NCBI GenBank assembly: GCA_964017185.1
Contig: OZ024869.1
Span: forward strand, 71,952,315-72,016,314
Length of the DNA stretch: 64,000 bases
From: Rugalucina vietnamica
Taxonomy: Eukaryota > Mollusca > Bivalvia > Lucinida > Lucinidae
Direction: 5' to 3'
The notes beneath the pieces are model-generated. The model made no database searches, was not told the DNA's origin, and saw only the letters and a list, made by a program, of their open reading frames with translations. A program made the position numbers and the translations under genes. Below, piece after piece: positions 10,129 through 22,625 of the stretch (its first letter is position 1; each line of letters opens with the position of its first letter).

Positions 10129-13100
10129 ATGGTGGATATTTTACACATTCTTGCGCCCATGTGCTTTCTGACTTTAAGGACGCATTCCCAATTACAGCCA
10201 TGGGAAATGTACAGTTTGTTAGTATATGCACACGAGCAGTCATGTATCCCTGAAGTATCGGAATGCTATCGGGCTTATGGTCCGCCAAGAACTTTTCCGC
10301 CATTACCAAAACCAACTGACCCGCCACCAAGGGAGACAAATCATTCACTTCCGCCTGACAACAGTCTGAGACTACCGAGAGATCTTACTGATCCCCTGAC
10401 CATGAAGCGAAGCCCGGGAATATGTTGTGGGTATTGTACTTGCGATTCGGACTGCAGAGAGCACGGTTCGTGTTGTTTATCGTGGTATGAGAGTCTATCA
10501 CATGGACGAATTCTGACTAAAAACAGTCGGTAAGGTCAACGCGTTCGTCGTTCCGCACCTTTCCCCCGTCCTGATTTAATCATAGTTTAAATATTTGCTT
10601 TTATCTTATATATTACTGTTGTTTTAAGATACATAAACAGAGTTTATGAGAGGAATACACACGTCGCATATTTATTGTTCACAACATTCGGATATAAGAT
10701 TGACATTATTGATATCGACATTTAGACCAGGCATGGGGTACCGACATTAAGATCAGACATGGGGTACCGACATTAAGATCACGCATTGGACAAAAAGGTC
10801 GAAAATGCACTGGATGCTTTTAATGATTATACATTCATTTTTTCTTGTAATTAATGGTATTTCACGAGTTACTAATACTGAACGCGGCTAATTTAGATTT
10901 CATTACTTAGGTCAAAATACGATAAATTAGTTGCAATTCCTCAAATTGTTGTCAAAAAGAAATTTCACCAATAGAAGCACATTTTTGAATATTAAATCAA
11001 AATCCTATTCTGCTTTAGTTACTTCCATTTCCAACATGGCAGCTCGTTTATCATATTGATTCCTATAATTAAATTACGTACAATTTGCTTTTGACCGTAA
11101 GGTGGCAGTACCATTTTCACTCGAGTTGAACAGGTATGAACAAAACTGCCGTGTTAAGTGACTCTATTTATCTTTAGATACAGCTGTGTTAAACCAGAAT
11201 CCTTGTTGGGTTCAAGATCAAAAATTGTCAAACCAGTTTGGATGATCACAAAATGTGACCCTTCATACGATAACAAAACCGTGATGGAATGGTGTACAAA
11301 CCCTGGAGCTGATGCCAAGTTCGATTCCCTTATTCCGCTAGGCAGCCCTGGTACTACTTATAGAAATAGGTTCTGTGCTATGTGTAACAATATTGAAGAT
11401 TTGTCATCTCTCAGCAGCTGGGACCTAGAAATTACTTGTGGTACGATACTTCAACTACCAGATAAAAACCTGTTACAATCAATAAAAGAAAGACAATGTA
11501 ACATAATATTCACACCGCCAAGAGATACCGATGTGTCCACCTGTGAGATTGTTTCATATTCGATATCGGAGTGTAACGTCACAGGCAATTGGGAAATGTA
11601 TGACCAAGTTTTAGAAGATGGATGTAGCTCCTTCGTTGATCCCTTTAACCAGACGTATGCTAATGTATTTTGTTATCTATGTAATACGCCAGTAGCAGAT
11701 CAGCTCGAGTCCAGTGTGTGCGTAAATCCAGAGGTCGACAACTTGGATAGCATTTCTCCACCTTTCTCCGCCATATTGGATCTTGACGTCATCAACAGCA
11801 TGGTCATGGAGGACACACTATACTGTAACAAATATACACAGTTTAGAGACGAAAAACTGGTAAGAGCATTATGCTTTCAAGTTCTGACAGTTTGTCTGAA
11901 TACTTGCCTGCTAAATCCACAGCCTCAAAATTCCCCGAAACATATTCTTGAATGTTAGTCAATATCTGCAGTGTGCTAGAGATTAACATGATCTGGTGCA
12001 GTCTGAACTAATGTACAATTCCCGTGGGACTTACGGCTATCCGGCTACGTATGTGTGTAGCTTCAATATAGATCTATATATGTTATCATAGACAATTAAA
12101 ATCCTTTGAGGACGTATAGGGTACAAGATACACGTAGAGCTATCTCATAGATTGACCATTTCATTTGTAATTTGCTCTCTCTTTCCAGATGAAATGCAGG
12201 GAACTAATGTGCGCTCCAGATCGTGAACGCCTAAATAGAATTTGTTTGCGTAGTTCAACAGTGCACAATAAGTGTGCAACTGTAGTCGTTAAAATGACGT
12301 ATATTGGTGAAAACGTGGACACACTATCCGATTTCGTTAATGGTAAAACATTTCTAGAATCTCTGACTACTCTCCTTGGTGACCTAATTGGTGGTTTCAA
12401 TGGAAGACTTTCTGGAATTGATGTTTTTATCAAAAGAAGTTCGACATTATCTGTGTCATTAGTTGAGTACCTCGTTGTTCAAATTGTAGTTATTCAATCG
12501 GCTAAGGGTCGTGATATACTGGGCAACATGGTGTCTGCATTACAGAAACAAATACTGAGTCTTTACTTCTTCGATATTCCTTTTCATTTCGACACGGAAC
12601 TAGTGGCGTACAATATAACTATGTCTGGAACTGAATTGACAGTTGAAATTCCTGGTAAAGACAGTAAACCGGCAAACATTCTGAAGGTGTCTCACTCAAA
12701 ACAAATTGACAACGGCAAAAACAACATTTGCGCACTGCAGGATGTTCACTCTCCCATGAAGAAAACCGATCTGTGCCTCTACCTTAAGACATCATTGGAA
12801 GAAATACCAGTGAGGCTAGAAAAAGGTATCATGTATGGGCCAGGAAATCTGACATTAACGCAATGGGAATATGATATCATTGGAAACGATGTTTTAATGT
12901 GTTTTGATGACTTCTTGATTCTATATGCGCACCTACAAGTGCCTCCCGCAGTAACAAATCAATCTGTGCGTAGCGAAAGTATCCATCCTAAACAAATATT
13001 GGCCTTTGCGTGCGTATGCTTGTCAATCGTTTGTCTTCTGGTCACCATTGCAATTTATTCTAAATTCGCTGAGCTTCATTCGCAACCAGGCGTAAATAAC

Positions 13101-13829
13101 ATCATCCTTTGCACATCTCTGTTATTGGCTCAGGTGTTTTACCAGTTTGGTGCAGGTCAGAGTTCACTTTCAACTTGGGCATGCGCACTTATAGGCGGTA
13201 TATGCCACTTCCTTTGGCTTTCCATGATGTTCTGTATGAATGTTTGTTGCATTCATATGTTTAGAATTTTCAAAAGTCCCGTGAGTCGACAAGCTAGTTT
13301 TGACATGAGACTTACTTTCAAATATCTCCTTTACATCACTGGATCATCTTCATCCCTTGTTCTTGTAAACCTTGGCGTGTCGCTGGGAACCAGTGATGGA
13401 ATGACGTCAGGTTATGGCGGGAATCTTTGCTACATATCTTCTCCCATGATACACTTGTACACATTTGTGATTCCCTCCGCTGTCACTTTAGCCGCAAACT
13501 TTGTACTTTTTGCATGCGTAGTTATCAAAATAAGTGAGACGAGTACCACTTCAAGGGAATTACACAAGGAGCGAAACTATTTCGGTGCCTATGTTCGTCT
13601 TTCATCTTTGACTGGACTAACTTGGATCTTTGGATATTTGTTTATCATTTTGAAAAATGAAACACTGGAGTATCTTTTCATTATTTGTAATGCCAGCCAA
13701 GGTTTCTTTATCATGGTGGCATTTATTTTTAACAAAAGGATATTTACTCTGATACGCAGAAGTACCGGTCTTGACAAGACAGGGTCGACAAATGATGATG
13801 GTAAAATTATTGATAATGTAAAATTATGA
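10129..13829 (+). CDS. Secretin/adhesion-type 7TM receptor with somatomedin-B-like domain (copy 2)
   Basis: Spliced model: exons 10129-10529, 11178-11859 and 12189-13829, giving 907 residues. The intron phases (2, then 0) match those of the upstream paralogue. The start ATG lies six bases after an acceptor-like TTTCAG and opens a signal peptide (MVDILHILAPMCFLTLRTHS). A proline-rich stretch (residues about 56-90) precedes the CCGYCTCDSDC...GSCC somatomedin-B-like knot. The ectodomain keeps the cysteines of copy 1. The seven helices lie at about residues 625-879, with TM6 LTGLTWIFGYL and TM7 NASQGFFIMVAF. No GPS motif is seen. The C-terminal tail is slightly longer than in copy 1. The two genes are clearly a tandem duplication. 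Membrane receptor, ligand unknown. Confidence 0.88.
10723..10781 (+). repeat. 26-bp tandem duplication in receptor intron 1
   Basis: The phrase CATGGGGTACCGACATTAAG occurs twice with a 26-bp period (10732 and 10758). Confidence 0.8.
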
Positions 13830-14690
13830 TGACCAGTGATAATGCATGAAGCAATTGCATTTGGAACTGTTTACTTTCAAAACTCGGTCATTGATGATGG
13901 ATTTGATCTTATAAATTCGAGGAAACTCGTTTTATTACTTTGATAATCCTACTCTACATGTCCGCTTTTCATCTTGCACTAAGCGTAACTCATATACAAT
14001 CTTTGATAAATTCGCTTCATTACATCTTTTTTTCTACTATATCCTAGGGCTTTGGGGGTATATTTTTGTACTACTGCTTGCATCTGTTAAAACACAGCTA
14101 CTGAGTTTTAAACACTTGTCACCCTCTGAAGTGCTTACGCTACAAACAAGAACTCTGATTCAAAATTATGTGGTCAAAATAAAATGCATGTGTATCGAGA
14201 CTTTTGGGACAAGCCAAGTATGCTCGGATGAAAGTTGAGCCAGCATATCATAGTAATGTTGGCTAATTTGTCATACAACGTGAATTGAATATCGAATAAA
14301 TTTTATATTACTTGGCTTGACTTGTAGTGACACCATTACAAGCATTACAATATAATCAAAAACAACAATTTGAACACTTTGACATAAAATTTGTCAAAAC
14401 TAAATAATTCTTTTGCTAGTGTCCAGGGTTAGTAGAAACCCTCCTAGTTTTCCGTAAAACATTGTTTGTGATGTGCTTTGCTTATATCGCTTTATGCCAT
14501 GCATATTTTTCATGCATTAAAAATAAAAATAAAAATAAATAAATAAATAAAAACAGCCATTCGTGCTTTCTCTATATTCAAGTGATTTCTATATCCCCAA
14601 GCTTCTATTCCATATGTTAAAATCGAGACTACGGTCTAAAAGTCGAATGGAGGATCAAAGGTTTACACTTATATTATAACCTGAAATGCT
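13830..14690. other. 3' flank of receptor copy 2
   Basis: Probably includes the 3'UTR. AATAAA occurs near 14295 and an AAAT-type microsatellite at about 14520-14551. Nothing else is recognised. Confidence 0.5.
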
Positions 14691-14699
14691 TAAAGAATG

Positions 14700-16745
14700 G
14701 AAAAGAAGTATCTTCACTATCGTGGATAAACGTATTATTCACAAAATACTAATCTTTTACCTCCTAAACCCAAATCGTCATTTAGGCATTTGAAGCAGGG
14801 TATCCAAGAATTTCATAGAAAGTATGTCTTGGTTCCGGCAGACACAGCCGCAAACAATGTTGTTGTCGTTTGTAGGCTTCACTACATTAACACCTTAAAA
14901 CAAGAGCTTGATGGTACAAGGGCTTATCTGGAGACAGATACTGATGAAGTGTCTGTAGTTAATGCCCACTTAAACGATTTACCTGTTAAGTTTTCTGTTT
15001 GTGTCAATGAAGGCGAAGACAAACTTCCTACGCTGTATTGGTTACCTAAGCTTCACAAAAGACCGTACAAAGCTAGAATTATTGCAAGTTCTAGCTCTTG
15101 TACTACCACTGAACTTTCTAAATTATCAACTTCCTTATCTTACTGCTATCAAATCTCATGTTATAAGATACTGTGAGACAGTGTATGAAACTTCAAATAA
15201 AAATTGGTTTTGGTCAATAAAAATTCAGGTGAGGTGCTCAGTAAATTGAAGTGTAGAGGGTTCCGTGCGACAAGCTTGTCCACATATGATTTTTCTACTC
15301 TGTATACAACATTACCACATAATCTAATAAAAGAAAAACTTCTGGATTTGATAGAGTGGACCTTCAAAAGGGCATTAAAAAACTATGGTTCACTTTATTT
15401 GGCATGTAATGACAGAAAGGCTTTTTTCACTTCCTCTGACCAAAGTCGGTATACACTTTGGTCATGTCAGAATGTGTGCGACGCCTTGTCCTATCTCCTT
15501 GATAATATTTATATTAGATTTGGGACCAAGTTATACAGACAAATTGTTGGAATTCCGATGGGTACAAATTGCGCACCTCTCGTAGCTGATTTATTTTTAT
15601 ACTGCTACGAAAGAGATTTCATGGATTCTCTTAACCATGATAATCAAGCTGATTTTATCGAGGCTTTCAATTCCACATCTAGGTACCTCGATGACCTTTT
15701 GAACATTGACAACCCTTATTTTGAAGGTATTGTCAATCAAATTTATCCACCTGAACTACAGTTGAACAAAGCCAATATCTCAGATACCGAAGCCCCCTTT
15801 TTAGATCTACATCTTTCTGTTGCAAATGGATTTGTTTCTTCTAAAATTTATGATAAGCGCGATGACTTTGATTTTGATATAGTAAATTTTCCTTTTTTTG
15901 GATGGCGACGTTCCTCGTCGTGCTTCTTATGGCGTATACATTTCGCAACTTATTAGGTTTGCTAGGGTCTGCAATCATGTTACAGACTTCAACGCTCGAA
16001 ATAAATGTTTAACGGCAAAACTTCTCCAACAGGGCTATCGGTATCATAAACTTCGAAAAACCTTTTCTAAATTTTATCGTAGACACTATGAATTGATTTC
16101 CAAATATAATGTTGGGTTAAAGACGCTTTTAAGTGAGGGCCTTTCGGAACCTGAATTTTATGGTGACTTGGTTTACAAAATTAAGAAACTTATAGGAATT
16201 AATGATTTTTCTTTTCAATTCAGAAAAATCATAACACGTTACAAACGTATAGGTTATAACTTGAATGTTATGCGACAGTCTGCATGCTTAGTTTTTAACC
16301 CAATCATGGTTGATAACTAGGCTGCCTTCTTTAATTGCACGCCGGTGGGTCGGGGTTCAGACTCTATGATGGCCCCGACTTAAAGCTATTCATTTTAGTT
16401 GGTTGGGGCCGGAGCTTCTTGTCTGTTGCTTGGCCCACCGGAGTCCAACTGGTGTTTTTCTTTTGCTCCGGAGTAAGTAGGTTATTCGGCGCCCAGGGAT
16501 CTCCATCGTCGGGCAGCTTACTCAATCTGTGAGTCCTGGGTTTTGATTCATCAGGATGTTTATCTTGATTTATATGTTTGTTCTTGATGATTCATTGACT
16601 AGTTAGAGATTCACCACGAGGACCGAAGAACTAACTAAATGTTATCGAACCACTGCAGAAGCTGAGGGTGAGGTTAGGCGCCTGTAAAACCGGTTTAAGC
16701 CCCCCAGTTATTACAACTGACCGTTCCAAGGCGGTACTTCTATTC
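14700..16745 (+). mobile_element. Penelope-like retroelement, broken reverse transcriptase plus 3' region
   Basis: Open stretches between about 14766 and 16320 encode a reverse transcriptase of the Penelope-like type: a GIPMGTNCAPLVADLFL block, the YLDD active-site box in SRYLDDLLNIDN, then a basic C-terminal part ending in RQSACLVFNPIMVDN. No GIY-YIG endonuclease is visible. The coding part is broken into about three pieces and the 5' end appears missing. The 3' noncoding region (16321-16745) is the part that recurs about a dozen times in the window. Family assignment is by motif recognition and is moderately sure. Confidence 0.75.
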
Positions 16746-18413
16746 TGGTTCAAATTTATCAAGGTTATTCCAATGATGTGTCTCATGTTGAATGACTTTG
16801 TGGCCACCCGAATATCATTCGGCTGTTCGCGTAGCCCTCTGCATTTACTTGTTCTGTCCAAGCTAGCACTGTGACCACCTGACCTTCAACAGCTGCTCAC
16901 CCTGCTTTCCGTTATACATGTTTTACGTTGGTACCTACAGTGGTGTTACGGCTAAAAACCCATTTTTGCACAGTTCGCGCTGATCACTTGTGATTTTTCG
17001 CGGCGAAACCACCGCGAAATTTCACCGGCCAAGGAAAATTTAAACGTTTAATCATTAATTTTTTCGCCGCGAAAATCCGATTTTCGCGGTGAAATTTCGC
17101 GGTGTTTCGCGGCGGAATTCATTTTTTAACGTTAACAACAGGTAAGTTTAAATTTCCTATTTCGCCGCGAAACTCGGCGAAATACCTGTAAATGTTAACA
17201 TAAAATTATTTACTTTTAATTTAATGACCACACTATGATTCATCTATTCCTAGTATAGATCCTGATTTACGTACACATTAATAGTATGATTCTACAATTA
17301 TGCATGTTGTGAAATGAACAACGTGCATAATGCGACTTTTCCATTGGTATTACATGGTACAATAGCGAGTTCACGGAAAGAAGAAAATATTTATAACGTA
17401 ATGAGCCAGCTCCTTTAATCTAACACTGTTTGTTTGTTTAATTAGATGCTTTACGTCCCAATCAACAGCAATGTTCATGTCAGGACGTTGCCTCCATTTT
17501 CATGATGTCCATCAAGTGTTTGAAATATAACCATCCCTCTAAGCCAATACTGCTTATATGTATTGATGATTTGACTTGAAACCTTTATTCATAGGCAGGC
17601 ACAGACCTGAGCGGTAAACCAGTAATCAAATGATCAGTCGATAGTTAGAGGCACAAACAGCCCATATATTTCTTTAGGTGCCAATGGGCAGGGGCCATCT
17701 TACTTTGTGCCTTGTTTTGTAGCACAAACATTGTCTAAAGGGTATTGCTCAATTAACAGTTAGATTCCTTGCTTTCTTTTTTTAATATTTTCCTCAATTA
17801 CTTCACTTTATAGCGTTTACGATGTGAACTACGATAATTCAATTTGAGCTCAACCATGTAAAACGACAAAACAAAAAGAGACATATTGACATTTGGGCTT
17901 GCTGGTTACCACTCTGATCACCCTCTATGAATGCCAGCACAAGACTAATCGCAATCATATCGATTTATATATTGTACTTGCCTTGTGAAGTACAACTAGC
18001 GAAGATCATCCTGAGTTCAGATTAATAGTATACAATGTTTGAGTCTCATGGCGACAACACTTTCAGGGTAATACATGTATACTGGTTTTGCTCAAGTACG
18101 AAACCCAACGAATATAGGAATCGAACACGCGGCATTTTGTTTCCGGTCAATTCCTACAATCCACCACTAGGCTTCTGCGCTCAACTTTGTTCTAATCAAT
18201 CTATTTACCATCGATTTATGCGACATGCGCTCATATTGCCACGGTGCGTACTCGTGGCCCTTACTGTATATATATATATGTATGTGTCCCGAAATAAACT
18301 GAAAGCTTCATATGACCCATTTCTTACACAAAATTAGTGTACAAGTATGAACTACAATACTTTGTTTTCAACACAGTATCCTCCCTTTTACTCGTGTATT
18401 GTGTCTTGTATAC

Positions 18414-18558
18414 ATACAATGAGGTTTTGACATTCGACATGTATGTACGTGTTCCAAGCCGTCCAAAACATGCTGTTTAACTCAAATACAATGAGGTTTT
18501 GACATTCGACATGTATGTACGTGTTCCAAGCCATCCAAAACATGCTGTTTAACTCAAA
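18414..18558 (+). repeat. 72-bp tandem duplication
   Basis: Two copies of a 72-bp unit starting ATACAATGAGGTTTTGAC differ at one base (AGCCGTCC versus AGCCATCC), so the duplication is recent. Confidence 0.9.
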
Positions 18559-18844
18559 ATGGTTAGCAAAAGAACCCCGTCAATTATTGACAATTTCGAC
18601 ACAGTTGTGTACATGTACGTTGCTGTACTGCTCGTATTTGATCGAATATCGTATCGACCCGGTGAAGGTCGTATGTCGTTTCGACTTAATTGATTTCAAC
18701 GAAACGGCGTCCACTTGACGTAATCGAAAATTCACTGATGCTTTTAGCAGTGTCATTACCACAGGCGATTGAATGTCTACAGAAGAGTTGAAGCCGATTG
18801 CTTCATCATGTTGAATCCAAAGACTTGTATACATATTGGGGTTG

Positions 18845-19055
18845 GGATCGTGGTGGCATAGCTGTAGTGCACCAGACTCCGAATCGAGAGGTCATGAGTT
18901 CGATCCGCACTGGCGACACCGTTTTGTGTCCTTGAGTAAGGCACATTAACTACCCACAGTACTACTTTATACCCAGGAAACGGTAGCTCCGTCCAGACAT
19001 GACCGAAAAATTGGTGACTGAGACGTTAAGCCTCAATACAAACAAAACAAATCTG
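18845..19055 (+). mobile_element. tRNA-derived SINE
   Basis: GGTGGCATAGCTG resembles an A box and GAGTTCGATCC a Pol III B box. A body with TAGCTCCGTCCAGACATGAC and an ACAAA-type tail follows. The same body occurs at 30126-30310 and, more diverged, at 59565-59765. Confidence 0.75.
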
Positions 19056-19444
19056 TGGCAATCATCCCATGAAAATTGCTTACGCCGCTATAAGCTTTTG
19101 TTATGTTAATAAAGCTAGATAATAGGATCTAACATTATCAGGTATGTCTGATTAATCTGAAAAAGAAGCATGAAAATAAACTAGGGTCTCAGAAACTTCA
19201 AAGCAGTTAAGACACGAATAAAACAAGTAACTTTTTTTCATACAAAATTGAAAAGAAAACAAATATTTATACTACTTGAAAGGAAATAAATGCATACAAA
19301 TTAAAATGAAATTTAAACAATTAAACTTTTGTGACTGTCGGGACTGAAACGATAATTATGCAGAATTGCCAATTGGAACAAAAACAAAACATTGATACGA
19401 CTTGAAATGATATAAAAACATCCAAATTAAAATTAAATTTTAAC

Positions 19445-19472
19445 AAAAAAAAAAAAAAAAAAAAAAAAAAAA
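19445..19472 (+). repeat. Poly-A tract (28 bp)
   Basis: Uninterrupted A run on the + strand inside the 2.8-kb element. Confidence 0.95.
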
Positions 19473-19792
19473 CTTTCGTGACTGCCATCTTTTTCGCCGC
19501 GAAACACCGCGAAACACCGGTCAATTGATTTTTATGCATAATGACAGGTATACTTTTTCGCCGTGTTCCGCCGCGAAATTTCGCCGCGAAATCCGGAATT
19601 CCGCGGCGGAATTTCGCGGCGAAATTACGCTCTGGCTTTTATTTTTCACACAATTTCGCCGCGAAATTTTACAATTAGCCGTTAACAAATTAGCCGTTAA
19701 AACGGCTAATTTGGGTTTTTAGCCATAACACCACTGTATGTATATTTTCTTAACATGATTTTCCTTATTTCTTGTTTATATTTGTGTATAAT

Positions 19793-20145
19793 AAAACCAC
19801 TGCAGAAGCTGAGGGCGAGGTTTGGCGCCTATAAAACTGGTTTAAGCCCGCCAGTAACTTTGTGTTACTGATCGTTCCAAGGCGATACTTCTGTGGAGGT
19901 TCTTTTTGTTTTATGTCTTGGTGTTTAATTTTTTGTGCTGTTGGCGCCTTATGTGTGTTTTCATAGTTTTAGTTAAGGTAACTGAGTGGCCACCTATTGG
20001 GAAAATAGCTGCCCATTCGGCTTACGATATGTTTCATGGTATAAGTACCTGATTGTTAGTTTGGTTTTTTCCCACCTCGGTTTTTGGGGTGGGAATCTTT
20101 TTCTGATTGCGCCTTTTCCTGATCTTTGCCTACTTGTACCTTATT
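19793..20145 (+). mobile_element. Penelope-like element tail
   Basis: Begins at CACTGCAGAAGCTGAGG and runs through GAGTGGCCACCTATTGGGAA to the end TTGCCTACTTGTA. 5'-truncated. Confidence 0.8.
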
Positions 20146-20261
20146 CTTGCTTGACTAGTTCAATTTTAATTTGCTTTAGAAAAAATGGATATTTGAAAAA
20201 CAATTCCCAAATACTTAATGTTATATCATACGACCATATTTGAACTACTTCCTCATTGAAA

Positions 20262-20335
20262 GTAATGAAAAAGGGAAAGGGCACAATCAGAAAGAAATTT
20301 CCACTCCAAAAACAGAGGTGGGAAAAAACTAAACT
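20262..20335 (-). mobile_element. Penelope-like element fragment, - strand
   Basis: The stretch AATCAGAAAGAAATTTCCAC followed by GAGGTGGGAAAAAACTAAAC is the complement of the last part of the tail. It lies tail-to-tail with the copy at 19793-20145. Confidence 0.65.
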
Positions 20336-20574
20336 GACAGTGTGGTATTCGTAAAATTTATTCAGCAGCTGATATAATTCTATTTTCATAACACTGTATC
20401 ATCGGCATAAAGAGTGTCTATGCCGAAACTATCGATCACGTTCAATACGGATACAGTGTCTTTCAGAAACATCAAAAATACAATATGTGGTAAAGCACAA
20501 TAACACATATAAAGTCGCGTTGATTTTATATCAAAATTTAATGAAGAATGACATAAATATCCATACATTAGTGT

Positions 20575-22143
20575 CTATGGTCTATACATCAAATTCCAAT
20601 CTGGATTTGCTGTGAATGGTGAAACATCACACTTTGTCAATGGAACTCCTCTTTGACACCACTCTGTGGGGGAAGTTGACAATCTGATGTCGTGCCCTTG
20701 GTAAAACACCGGCGAAGTTCCTCTTACGGGTGCCGAATTCTGTTGATAGCGACACTGGCTCTTCGTGACACTTTCTTCAAAAGAGTCTTCATCGGCATAG
20801 TTCGGCGAAGAAAAATGGCTTACTTCGGGACTGGCGATCAGCAGGTTTGAACTGTCGTCAGAATTTGGACTCTCAGGAGATTCATGCTTTTCGTTAATCA
20901 CGTGATCTTCTTGTTCTACTTCTGTTTTCCGTCTCTGTCGACGTTCCTTTGCACGACGATTTTGGAACCAGATTTTGATCTAGAATAAATATATTGTAAC
21001 ATAATGTATAAAATAAAGATTTGTTTCCGTCGAATGAAAGCAGTCATTTCTGCATGTGTTTTACATTTTTGAATGAAAGGAGTCCATGCCTTTTATATGG
21101 GCCGCCGCATGGGAAAACCAACAATCTGCATAGGCGAAAACGAAGACGCAGATAAGCTTCGCAGTATCTGCGAAGCTGATCAGCGCATTTGTTTTTCCTC
21201 CACTTTCTAAAACAAAAAATTCCAGCCTCTAACCATCTTCTGTGACTGTACAGCCCGGTTTGTGTCAGACCTGGTAGAAAACCCAAATTGTTGGTTTTCA
21301 CATGCACAGGCTCATATCTGACCTTTAGCCTCCGAAACATCGGTAACACGGCTGTTCATGATTTTGTGTTTACTGCATTTTTATTTATTTATTTTTTTTA
21401 CGGTAAATATATCAGAACGTCGCGACAGAACAACATCAAATAAATATTTGGAAGCTGGTGTGTACTTTTTCAGCATTAAAATTGCACAAATGTCATGTAA
21501 AAATTAAATAAATAATACTAAAAATTAGAAATAAGAAATAATCGCTTACTTGTCTCTCTGACAGGTCCAGTTCTTTTGACAAGACATTTTTCTCTTTCAT
21601 CGTGATAAACTTGTTGTCTTTGAACGCCTTTTCTAGTCCAATCCGTTGTTTCTCAGCGTAGACAACTCTGTACTTGTCTTTGGTTCTTGTCATCCCTTCA
21701 GCCGGGACTGAGTTACCTCGCTTTCTCCAGTAAAATGGATGGGTTGGTTTTGTACATTTTACTGGGTCGCTTGCAGCCATGAGTCCTGAAAAGTCGGTAG
21801 CCATCCGAAAAGCTGTTTGTGAAGTTGTATCGCCTACAAAGGCTTGTCGCTGTGAAGTTTCCTTTGTCATGTAGTCTGCAGGAAAACCAGTCGCACCGTT
21901 GCCTTGAAAATTAAGTTGAAGAAAGTTGGTTCTATGATTCGAAAGATGGCCGCTATATAACGAACTAGATTGCCCACTGAAACCATGCGCATAGTTCTGA
22001 TACGCTTCTTCGGAAACTCCAAGGGCAGATAGTCTTGCACTTGACGCATACAAAGAATACGGGTCGATGGAGTTGTACAGACAAGTATTCCAGTTGGTCT
22101 GTGTCATGTTCTTCGTAGACATGCAATGATTGAACTGAGCCAT
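20575..22143 (-). CDS. Caudal (Cdx)-like homeobox protein, paralogue 1
   Basis: Two exons on the - strand, 22143-21550 and 20979-20575, giving 332 residues. The homeodomain (residues 155-214) starts KDKYRVVY and ends IKIWFQNRRAKERRQRRK; both ends are typical of caudal/Cdx. The middle (EKQRIGLEKAF, then NKFITMKEKNVLSKELD) is strongly diverged. The intron falls after Gln44 of the homeodomain, the position found in Cdx genes. A hexapeptide-like FYWRKR precedes the homeodomain at about residues 137-142. The protein starts MAQFNHCMSTKNM and ends in a conserved tail (SLTKCDVSPF... LMYR) shared by its two paralogues. Expected role: nuclear DNA-binding transcription factor. A MITE lies in the intron. 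An independent divergent Cdx-derived family is likely; a standard Cdx orthologue is less so. Confidence 0.88.
21099..21313 (+). mobile_element. MITE family A in homeobox intron
   Basis: Direct ATAT flanks (21095-21098 and 21314-21317), an end starting GGGCCGCCGC, the GAAGCTGATCAGCGCA hairpin arm and the right end CAGGCTC. Oriented opposite to the host gene. Confidence 0.85.
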
Positions 22144-22267
22144 TGTTTAGATACTAAAGAAATTACGGAGATAGCTCGGAAGAAAGTAAACAATGCAAAT
22201 GCGTTAACTTCAGCTGTTTAGCCTTTGACCGTCTTGGTAAATATAACGAAAATCTATGGGATACGAG

Positions 22268-22276
22268 TTTATATAC
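22268..22276 (-). promoter_or_regulatory. TATA box of homeobox paralogue 1
   Basis: On the - strand GTATATAAA lies about 125 bp before the start codon. It is embedded in a block (CAAGTCG...AAATTTGTATATAAAC) that is aligned in the other two paralogues. Confidence 0.7.
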
Positions 22277-22299
22277 AAATTTTTCGACTTGGTTGATTT

Positions 22300-22625
22300 A
22301 TCATAAAATCAGATTTAAACGGAAATCTTAATCCAATTTCGCTTTCTGCAACTTAACTGCAAGATTGATATCATAGCAACTGTACGGCTTAATTGCTTAT
22401 TCAAGCCTCTACAATGCACGATAATAAAACTGTATCGATGACTTTATTACACATTTACCTAGAACGATACCGATTGTAATCGATCATCGCTGTCTATAAT
22501 CGATAATCGTCGATTAAACGGTCAGTTAAACATGTGTTTACCTGTGAACTGATCAATTTATTAGTGTTCACGATTGGGACATCTTAACTGCAATTAAGCC
22601 GACTGTCTGGCGTATCTCCGAGTCG
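22300..22625 (-). promoter_or_regulatory. Conserved upstream module of homeobox paralogue 1
   Basis: Read on the - strand it contains CCAGACAGTCGGCTTAATTG, TCACAGGTAAACACATG, GATTATCGATTATAGACAG and GATGATCGATTACAATCG. Nearer the gene come GGATTAAGATTTCC and GATTTTATGATAAATC, the latter holding a caudal-type TTTATGA site. The same order of blocks recurs upstream of the other two homeobox genes and, in part, at 25325-25560 and 30795-31050. Confidence 0.75.

Larger units (their letters stand above)
16938..19736. mobile_element. 2.8-kb TA-flanked non-autonomous DNA element
   Basis: Terminal inverted repeats CAGTGGTGTTACGGCTAAAA (left) and TTTTAGCCATAACACCACTG (right) are flanked by TA on both sides, as in Tc1/mariner-like insertions. 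Subterminal regions (about 16995-17180 and 19488-19665) are dense in CGCCGCGAAA and its complement. No transposase ORF is seen. The interior carries a 72-bp tandem duplication, a SINE and a poly-A tract. Confidence 0.75.

Noticed and set aside
18900-18925. Possible tRNA genes with B-box-like sequences (also 30180, 34610, 31860)
   Set aside because: No complete cloverleaf; the heads are followed by SINE bodies and tails.
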